In this document: positions 33,964 through 40,556 of the stretch, piece after piece
Layout: each line of letters opens with the position of its first letter
Position numbering within the stretch: position 1 is the stretch's first letter
Assembly (NCBI GenBank): GCA_016793265.1
Contig: JAEUHT010000229.1
Coordinates: 1-40,556 of the forward strand
Origin: Planctomycetota bacterium
Lineage (GTDB): Bacteria; Planctomycetota; UBA1135; UBA2386
Reading direction: 5' to 3'
DNA: 40,556 nucleotides
Notes under the pieces: generated by a model
Database searches by the model: none
What the model was told of the DNA's origin: nothing
What the model saw: only the letters and a program-made list of their open reading frames with translations
Made by a program: the position numbers and the translations under genes

Positions 33964-36384
33964 TCACACGAGTCGGGCACGTTTGCGCAGCAGCCACTCG
34001 ACGGACATCACGGTCAGCAGGGCCAGCAGCGACCACACGTTGTCCCAGGCCGGCCGGGTGCGGGTGTCCTCACGGCTCTCGTAGGCCTTGCGCCGCGCGA
34101 AGTCCGCAGCCAGCGAGGCGGCATCGCCCAGGAAGACGTAGCGGCCGCTGGCATCGCTGCCGCCGCCGGTGGCCTCGGCGATGCGGCGCAGGGTCTCGGC
34201 GTCCTGGCTCGAGTTGGCGAGTTCGCGGTCGGGCACGCGCACCAGCACGTCCTCGCGGGCGATCACGGTGTCGGCGGGGTTCTGGTTGGCGAAGCAGAGG
34301 AAGCTGAAGGCGCCGGCGTCGGCCATGGTGAAGCTGCCCTGGTAGGCGCCAGGTTCGCCGGGCACCGCGCGCAGGATGCGCCGTTGCGTGGCGCCCGCCT
34401 GGTCGCGCAGGAAGATCGTCTGTTCGACGGCCACCGCCGGCTGCAGGGCTGCATCGTGCACCCGCAGCATCACCCGCAGTTTGTCCCCGGTTTCGAGCTG
34501 GTTCTTGTCGACGCTCAGCTCGAGCAGGTCGTTGCGGCGCTGCAGGCGGCCCTTGGCGAGGTCGCGCACGACGTTGCGCCAGAACGCGTCCATGTAGGTC
34601 TCGGCGTACGGGTCGCGCCAGCGCCAGGTCTCGTCGGTGCCGAGCCAGAAGGTGTTGCCGCGCGGATACGGGCCGACGACGGCGAGCGGGCGCTTGCCGT
34701 AGCTGTTGCTGTCGAAGGGGTGGCGCAGCAGCACGGTGGTGCCGGGCTTGGCGCGCTGCACCGGGTGGTAGACGTAGAAGCCGGGCAGACCCTCTTCCCA
34801 GAGCCTGCGGTTGAAGGCCGGATCGCGCTGCAGCAGCAGCATGTCGTGCGGCTGCCGTGGGTTCTCCAGCACCGGGTGGAACTCGCGGTCGCGCGGCGCC
34901 GGGTTCTGCCGCAGCCAGCCGCTGTCCTCGAGCACGACCGGCAGCAGGTCCTGGATCGGCGTGTTGCGGTAGCGCTCGGGCATCGCCGCGTCGCCGAACT
35001 GGAAGGCGATGCCGCCGCCGAACTCGACGAACTTGACCAGCAGCTCCATCCACTGCCGGCGGCCCTCCTCGGTCGGGGCGAGGCGTTCGGGCGGCACGTC
35101 GCCGAACACCACGACGTGGTAGCGGAACAGCTCCTTCTCGCTGCGCGGCAGGTCGCGCAGCGGCGGCAGGTCCTTCGAGTGTTCCTGTTCGAACAGCGGG
35201 CTGGCGTCGAACATCACCGCCTGCATCTCGATGCTCGGGTCGACGCGCTTGAGGGCGTTCTTGACGAAGCGGTAGTCCCAGCGCGGTCGGTCGTCGAGGA
35301 AGAGCACGCGGATCTTCTCGTCGTTGACGCGCAAGAAGCGGGTGTCGGTGTTGTCGTCGACCTGGCTCTCCTCGGGCAGCGGCGTCAGCACGAAGCGCAG
35401 CGTCCAGTCGCCGGCGGTGTCGAAGGCGTGGAACAACCGCAGCTTGGTCGCTTCGCCGGCCGCGGGCAGCGTGCCGCTGGCGGTGGCGAGGGGCACGAAG
35501 GCGCCGCCGTCGCGCGAGCCGTGCAGCTCGACGTGGGCCGGTTTGCCCTGCAGGCCCTCCGCGCGCAGCGTCACCTCGAGGCCGACCTGCTCCTCGCGCA
35601 GCGCCTCCTTGGGGCCGGCCGGGCCGACCAGCCAGGCGTTGCGCGGCGGCTCGGGATCGCCGACGCCGATGGTGTGGATGGTGATGCCGCGGGCGCCGTA
35701 GCTGCGCGCCACCTCGACCGGGTCGAGGCCGGCGTTGTTGCAGCCGTCGCTGACCAGCAGCACGGCGTCGAGATTGGCGCCGGCGGTGCCGCCGAGGTGC
35801 AGGTCGAGCGCATCCCCGAGCGCGGTGCGGTTGCCGCCGCCGGTCAGTTCGTCGAGTCCGCGCACAGGGGCCGGCTTGCGCTGCACGCCGAACAGCCGCA
35901 CGTCGTGGGTCTTGCGCAGCTGCGCGAACAGGCCGTTCGGGTGTTCGAGGACGGCGCGCACGAGCTCCAGGCGCGTCGCCGCGCCGAGGTCGGCCGGGGC
36001 GCCGGCCGCGGTCAGCGCCCGCTGCTGATCGGGTTCCGGGTAGCGGTCCTTGCGCAGCATCGAGGCGCTGTCGTCGACCAGCACGTGCACCTGGTTCTGC
36101 AGGTGGCGGTAGGTCGTGATCTCGAACGCCGGCTGGAACAGCAACAGCACGCAGAGCACGACGGCGAGCCAGCGCAGCACCGACAGCACGACGCGGGTGC
36201 GCGGTTCGAGCCGCAACAGCCCGCTGTAGGACCACCACGCGAACAGCACCGTCGCCGGCAGTACGATCAGCGCCAACACCCAGGTCGGCGGCGCGCCGAG
36301 GAAACGGAACGTCTGTTCGACGTAGGTGGCGGTCTCGGCGGCGGCCGGGGCCGGATCCTGCAGCGTCAGGTGGGGGGATGGCAT
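33964..36384 (-). CDS. Membrane protein with von Willebrand A-type domain and glutamine-amidotransferase-like region
   Basis: An 806-residue membrane protein. Two hydrophobic helices occur near the N-terminus (about 35-55 and 68-85) and one at the C-terminal end (SLLALLTVMSVEWLLRKR). A VWA domain follows the first pair, with a metal-site motif DDSAS (HVLVDDSASML) and LLVSDGCNNAG. The segment around FRYHVVVFGDVPPERLA and FVEFGGGIAFQFG resembles the class I glutamine-amidotransferase-like fold seen in such proteins, without an evident catalytic Cys. A beta-rich domain follows. Its VWA half likely faces the periplasm. Bat-type proteins are thought to interact with the MoxR ATPase encoded upstream in the operon. 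The gene ends about 65 bp before the propeller gene start. Confidence 0.85.
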   Translation of the reverse strand: MPSPHLTLQDPAPAAAETATYVEQTFRFLGAPPTWVLALIVLPATVLFAWWSYSGLLRLEPRTRVVLSVLRWLAVVLCVLLLFQPAFEITTYRHLQNQVHVLVDDSASMLRKDRYPEPDQQRALTAAGAPADLGAATRLELVRAVLEHPNGLFAQLRKTHDVRLFGVQRKPAPVRGLDELTGGGNRTALGDALDLHLGGTAGANLDAVLLVSDGCNNAGLDPVEVARSYGARGITIHTIGVGDPEPPRNAWLVGPAGPKEALREEQVGLEVTLRAEGLQGKPAHVELHGSRDGGAFVPLATASGTLPAAGEATKLRLFHAFDTAGDWTLRFVLTPLPEESQVDDNTDTRFLRVNDEKIRVLFLDDRPRWDYRFVKNALKRVDPSIEMQAVMFDASPLFEQEHSKDLPPLRDLPRSEKELFRYHVVVFGDVPPERLAPTEEGRRQWMELLVKFVEFGGGIAFQFGDAAMPERYRNTPIQDLLPVVLEDSGWLRQNPAPRDREFHPVLENPRQPHDMLLLQRDPAFNRRLWEEGLPGFYVYHPVQRAKPGTTVLLRHPFDSNSYGKRPLAVVGPYPRGNTFWLGTDETWRWRDPYAETYMDAFWRNVVRDLAKGRLQRRNDLLELSVDKNQLETGDKLRVMLRVHDAALQPAVAVEQTIFLRDQAGATQRRILRAVPGEPGAYQGSFTMADAGAFSFLCFANQNPADTVIAREDVLVRVPDRELANSSQDAETLRRIAEATGGGSDASGRYVFLGDAASLAADFARRKAYESREDTRTRPAWDNVWSLLALLTVMSVEWLLRKRARLV

Positions 36385-36388
36385 CAGA

Positions 36389-38668
36389 TCAGCTCCGGCG
36401 CACCGAGACGAAACGGGCCAAGGCGCCTTCGCCGAGCACGAACAGCAGCGTCAGCCACAAGAACAGCGGGCCGAGTTCGTTGCTCTGGGCATCTTCGCTG
36501 GCGGTGGCGACGGTCGGCAGTTTGTCGCTCACCCGTTCGACGCCGGCGGCGCGGGCGTCGGCGTGCGACAGGTAGCGCAGGTCCCCATCCTCGGCATCGA
36601 CGTTGACCGCGAACGGCAGCGACAGCGGCTCCTTGCCGGCCTGGCGGTCGAGCACGCAATCGAAGCCGTAGAAGCCGGCGTAGATGGTGTCGGTCACGAT
36701 CGGCAGCTGGTAACGGCCGGCGGGCAGCGCGCGCGGCTCGTCGCCGACCGGCGCCTTCGGCCGGCCGTCGCGCTCGGGGCGCTGCAGCTCGATGTTCTCG
36801 GGCCGCGCCGGCAGGCTGCACGACAAGGCGCCACCGACCTGCACCTGGAAGTTGTCGATCGCCGGCAGCGCCAGCCATTGCACCAGGCCGTGCAGCAGCG
36901 GGAAGCTGACCATCGGGTCGTCGAGGCGGTTCCAGCGACCGGCTTCGAACTCGCTGGCCACCGGCGAGGTCAGCGCCACGAACCGGCCCTCGCCGAAGTC
37001 CCGCGCGACCAGCAGCGGACTCTGGTCGGCGTCGGTCAGCCGCGCCAGCACGGCGGCGTCGTCGGCCAACGACCCGGGGGCGACGCCGAACCAGCGCCAC
37101 ACTGGGATCGCCTGCAGCACTTCGCGGTAGATCTCCTCGTCGAACTCGGCGAACAGCGGGTGCTCCGGCAGCAGCAGCACCGGCGTACGCAGCACGCTGC
37201 CACCCGGCTCGCCGCCGCGGGGCTCCAGCAGGCGGAACGGCTGCGGACCTTCGCCGCCCGTGTGCAGGTGCAGGTTGTAGCTGACCGCATCGGTCTCGGG
37301 GCCGTAGGCGACGACGACGCCGCGCCCGGCGCGCAGCGCGTCGAGCAGGGCCTTGGCGGCGCTGGCGTTCAGGCGATCGACATCGGCCAGCACGATGACG
37401 TCGTGGTCGAGCAGCGACAGCTGGCCGCCGAGCAGTGCCAGGGCGTCGACGGCGGTGACCGCAAAGGTCGGCAACGACGTCGGATCGGGGTCGAGCCGAC
37501 CGCGCCAGCAATAGGCGTAGCTCTTGAGCGGGTCGCCACCGGCGGCGCCGTCGACGAGCAGCACGCGGATGCGATCGCGCACCTCGACCGAACGGAACCA
37601 CTCGTCGTCGGCGGCGAGGTCGTCGTTCTGCAGCGCTGCCCGCACGCGGCGGCGGCCGGGTTCGCGGAACACCACCTGGAACTCGGCCTCGCCTTCGGCG
37701 CCGGCCGGCACGGTGACGACCTTGCGCATCGGCTCGCTGCCGTCGACGTCGAGCGTGACCTGGCAATCGGCGGCGGCGACACCGCGGTTGTGCAGGCGGG
37801 CGACGAAGGTGACCGCGGTGCGCTGCACGGCCGCCGGCTGGTCGAGATCGAGCCCGGTGAGCTGCACGTTGTCGAGCGTGCCACCCTGCGCTGTGGCCCC
37901 GAACGGGCCGGTGTCGATGCAGAACAGCTCCGTCGCCTGCCGCTGCTGCAGCCGCGCCAGGTGGTCACGAACGGTGTCGTGCAGCTCGGGGCCCGCCGGC
38001 GCCGGCGCCACCGCGCCGCCGCCCTTCGCCAGTTGCTGGCCGAGCGAGCGCGCCTGCAGGTCGGTGAACAGGTAGACGCGCGTCAGCGGGTCCTTCGCCT
38101 CGTCGAGCGCCTCGGCCACCTGGTGCAGCGCTTCGCCGAGGTCACCGGCGCCGTCTTCGGGCCGCTGCGCCAACAGCCACTGGTTGCGCACGGCGTCCAA
38201 CGACAGGTCGCCGCGGCACAAGAAGCGCGGCCGCACGCCGGCCAGCACGAAGGTCACCTTGTCGGTGCGGTCGGTGGCGCGTTCGAAGCCGTCGAGCAGC
38301 GCGCCGATCAGCGAGCGGGCGCGCTCGAACGGGCTCTGGCCGCCGTCTCTGCGAACGCCCATCGAGTAGCTGGCGTCGAGCACGACCACGTGGTGCACGA
38401 CGCCGTTGCCGCCGAGCAGGTTGCTCGCGGCGTCGAGCAGCGGCCGGGCGATCGCCAGGGCCAGCAGGATCGGCACCAGGCACCGCAGCAGCAGCAGCAG
38501 CAGGTTCTCGTTGCGCAGGCGGCTGCGCTGCTTCTGGTAGGCGCGCAGCAGGAACTCCATCGCTGCCCACGGCCGCCGCTTGTGGCGCTGCCGGTTGAGC
38601 AGGTGGATGACGAGCGGCACCACGAACAGCGCCGCACCGGCCAACAACGCGGGTTGCAGGAACTGCAC
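36389..38668 (-). CDS. BatA-like von Willebrand A membrane protein
   Basis: A 759-residue protein. The N-terminal segment (FLQPALLAGAALFVVPLVIH, then LLNRQRHKRRPWAAMEFLLRA) is the BatA N-terminal domain: a membrane helix followed by a basic stretch. A second helix holds a run of six Leu coded by CTG repeats (CAG run 38486-38503). The VWA domain begins HHVVVLDASYSMGV (DxSxS metal site), with VYLFTDLQARS. A beta-domain and amidotransferase-like part follow (DHDVIVLADVDRLNASA, VVVAYGPETDAV). A last hydrophobic helix is near the C-terminus (LGPLFLWLTLLFVLGEGAL). It is spaced 4 bp from the next gene and 3 bp from the DUF58 gene, so the operon is very compact. Bat operons are linked to aerotolerance in Bacteroides; function here is not known. 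Confidence 0.88.
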   Translation of the reverse strand: MQFLQPALLAGAALFVVPLVIHLLNRQRHKRRPWAAMEFLLRAYQKQRSRLRNENLLLLLLRCLVPILLALAIARPLLDAASNLLGGNGVVHHVVVLDASYSMGVRRDGGQSPFERARSLIGALLDGFERATDRTDKVTFVLAGVRPRFLCRGDLSLDAVRNQWLLAQRPEDGAGDLGEALHQVAEALDEAKDPLTRVYLFTDLQARSLGQQLAKGGGAVAPAPAGPELHDTVRDHLARLQQRQATELFCIDTGPFGATAQGGTLDNVQLTGLDLDQPAAVQRTAVTFVARLHNRGVAAADCQVTLDVDGSEPMRKVVTVPAGAEGEAEFQVVFREPGRRRVRAALQNDDLAADDEWFRSVEVRDRIRVLLVDGAAGGDPLKSYAYCWRGRLDPDPTSLPTFAVTAVDALALLGGQLSLLDHDVIVLADVDRLNASAAKALLDALRAGRGVVVAYGPETDAVSYNLHLHTGGEGPQPFRLLEPRGGEPGGSVLRTPVLLLPEHPLFAEFDEEIYREVLQAIPVWRWFGVAPGSLADDAAVLARLTDADQSPLLVARDFGEGRFVALTSPVASEFEAGRWNRLDDPMVSFPLLHGLVQWLALPAIDNFQVQVGGALSCSLPARPENIELQRPERDGRPKAPVGDEPRALPAGRYQLPIVTDTIYAGFYGFDCVLDRQAGKEPLSLPFAVNVDAEDGDLRYLSHADARAAGVERVSDKLPTVATASEDAQSNELGPLFLWLTLLFVLGEGALARFVSVRRS

Positions 38669-38671
38669 GGG

Positions 38672-39586
38672 CTACTTGCGACGCTTGGCTCGCGCCGCGC
38701 GCGCGCTCAGGTAGGAGGTCAGCACGACGTCGAGCGGCATGTGGTTGACGACGCGCACGTAGTCGATGCGCTGGCCCAGGCAGCCCTTGCGCATGGCCTC
38801 GGCGAAACCTTCGATCTCGGCGAGGTAGGCGTCGCGCAGCGACTTCGGGTCACACAGCAGTTCGGGCATCTGTTCGAGGCCCTGGAACAGGGTCATGCGT
38901 TCGAACGGGAACTCGACTTCGTCCTTGTCGAGCACGTGGAAGACGACGACGTCGTGGCCGCGGCTCTGGATCTCGCGCAGCCCCTTCAGCACCTCCTCCG
39001 GGGCGTCGAACAGGTCGCTGAAGATCAGCACCAGGCCACGCTGCCGGAACTGCGCCGAGAGGTCGTGCAGGATGGCGCCGATCTTGGTCTTCTGCTGGCG
39101 CGCCTTGGCCTGTTCGAGCGCCTGGAACAGGTTGCCGAGGTTGGCGCGTGTGTTCGACGGCGGCACCTGCTTGACGATCTTGTCGTCGAACAAGGTCAGG
39201 CCGACGGCGTCGGCTTGCTGCTGGATCAGGTAGGCCAACGACGCGCAGCCGGTGGCCGCGTAGTCGAACTTCGACATGCCGCCGTCGTGCGCGTAGTTCA
39301 TCGACTCGCTCTGGTCGAGGAACAGGTGCGCGCGCAGGTTGGTCTCCTCTTCGTACTGCTTGACGACGAAGCGGTCGGCCTTGGCGAAGATCTTCCAGTC
39401 GAGGTGGCGCAGGTCGTCGCCGGGCACGTACTCACGGTGCTGGGCGAACTCGACCGAGAAGCCGCGGTAGGGCGACTTGTGCATGCCCGTCACGAAGCCC
39501 TCGACGACGAGGCGGGCGCGCAGCTCGAGCCGCGCGACCTTGTCGAGCACGTGCGGGTCGAGGTAGTTGGTGGGCATGGCGCTCAT
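38672..39586 (-). CDS. DUF58 (VWA-like) protein of the MoxR operon
   Basis: A 304-residue soluble protein with the DUF58 signature: EYVPGDDLRHLDWKIFAKAD followed by FVVKQYEEETN, then an acidic site HLFLDQSESM that resembles the VWA metal-binding motif. GLVLIFSDLFDAPEEV and GHDVVVFHVLDKDE complete the fold. Translation may start at 39586 (MSAMPTNYLD) or at 39577 (MPTNYLD); family members often begin near YLDP. It is flanked by the MoxR ATPase upstream and a BatA-like protein downstream, the standard MoxR-DUF58-Bat order. It is expected to be a MoxR partner in complex assembly at the membrane (established for the family as association, not mechanism). Confidence 0.93.
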   Translation of the reverse strand: MSAMPTNYLDPHVLDKVARLELRARLVVEGFVTGMHKSPYRGFSVEFAQHREYVPGDDLRHLDWKIFAKADRFVVKQYEEETNLRAHLFLDQSESMNYAHDGGMSKFDYAATGCASLAYLIQQQADAVGLTLFDDKIVKQVPPSNTRANLGNLFQALEQAKARQQKTKIGAILHDLSAQFRQRGLVLIFSDLFDAPEEVLKGLREIQSRGHDVVVFHVLDKDEVEFPFERMTLFQGLEQMPELLCDPKSLRDAYLAEIEGFAEAMRKGCLGQRIDYVRVVNHMPLDVVLTSYLSARAARAKRRK

Positions 39587-39644
39587 GGTGCCGGATCAGA
39601 CCTCAGGGGCCGATGGGGGCGCAGACCGGTGGGGCTGGCGGCGC

Positions 39645-40556
<912 letters not shown>

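Overview
The window is a very G+C-rich bacterial chromosome segment with tight operons and many 1-4 bp gene overlaps. Gene content suggests a member of the Planctomycetota (inference). It carries a long leftward MoxR/DUF58/BatA-like/von Willebrand operon interleaved with a quinoprotein-type propeller, an alpha/alpha-toroid and very Gln/Ala-rich coiled-coil exported proteins, plus a planctomycete-style secreted beta-domain protein. Nothing looks like a recent mobile element, and there is no CRISPR array, integrase or transposase.

Layout, left to right. (1) 1-3368, plus strand: the end of a GspE/PilB assembly ATPase, then pilT, then a second complete GspE/PilB ATPase, which together form a type IV pilus/secretion motor block. 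(2) 3445-4026: folE; then a small probable exported protein (4158-4835). (3) 4883-5254, minus strand: an elongator tRNA-Met with encoded CCA and its own candidate promoter, and upstream of it a hairpin that I read as the signal recognition particle RNA with an unusual apical loop. (4) 5390-6412: arginase/agmatinase-family enzyme. (5) 6512-11023: compact chemosensory operon cheA (two Hpt domains), cheW, cheD, cheY, cheX, followed by moeA and lnt with overlapping or near-overlapping junctions. (6) 14033-15483: a self-contained unit with a good promoter, a ~200-nt leader, a membrane-anchored coiled-coil protein, a 54-residue single-span membrane protein, a short tandem repeat and a 20-bp hairpin. 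(7) 15660-22144: the complete rod elongasome operon mreB-mreC-mreD-mrdA(PBP2)-rodA. (8) 22190-40556, minus strand and convergent with rodA: nine genes, read from the right as MoxR ATPase (cut by the window end), DUF58, BatA-like VWA protein, a second VWA membrane protein, a 1502-residue propeller protein, a toroid protein, a DUF4175-like membrane protein, a 990-residue coiled-coil protein and a 249-residue Gln/Gly-rich protein.

How they may work together: the left part supports surface motility and its chemosensory control (pilus ATPases and Che proteins). The centre makes the envelope: Lnt matures lipoproteins and the MreBCD-PBP2-RodA set builds the lateral wall. The right operon resembles Bat 'aerotolerance' operons, in which a MoxR chaperone ATPase acts on VWA proteins at the membrane. 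Its large exported helical proteins and propeller are the least understood part of the window. No tools were run; domain names come from motifs read in the translated sequence.
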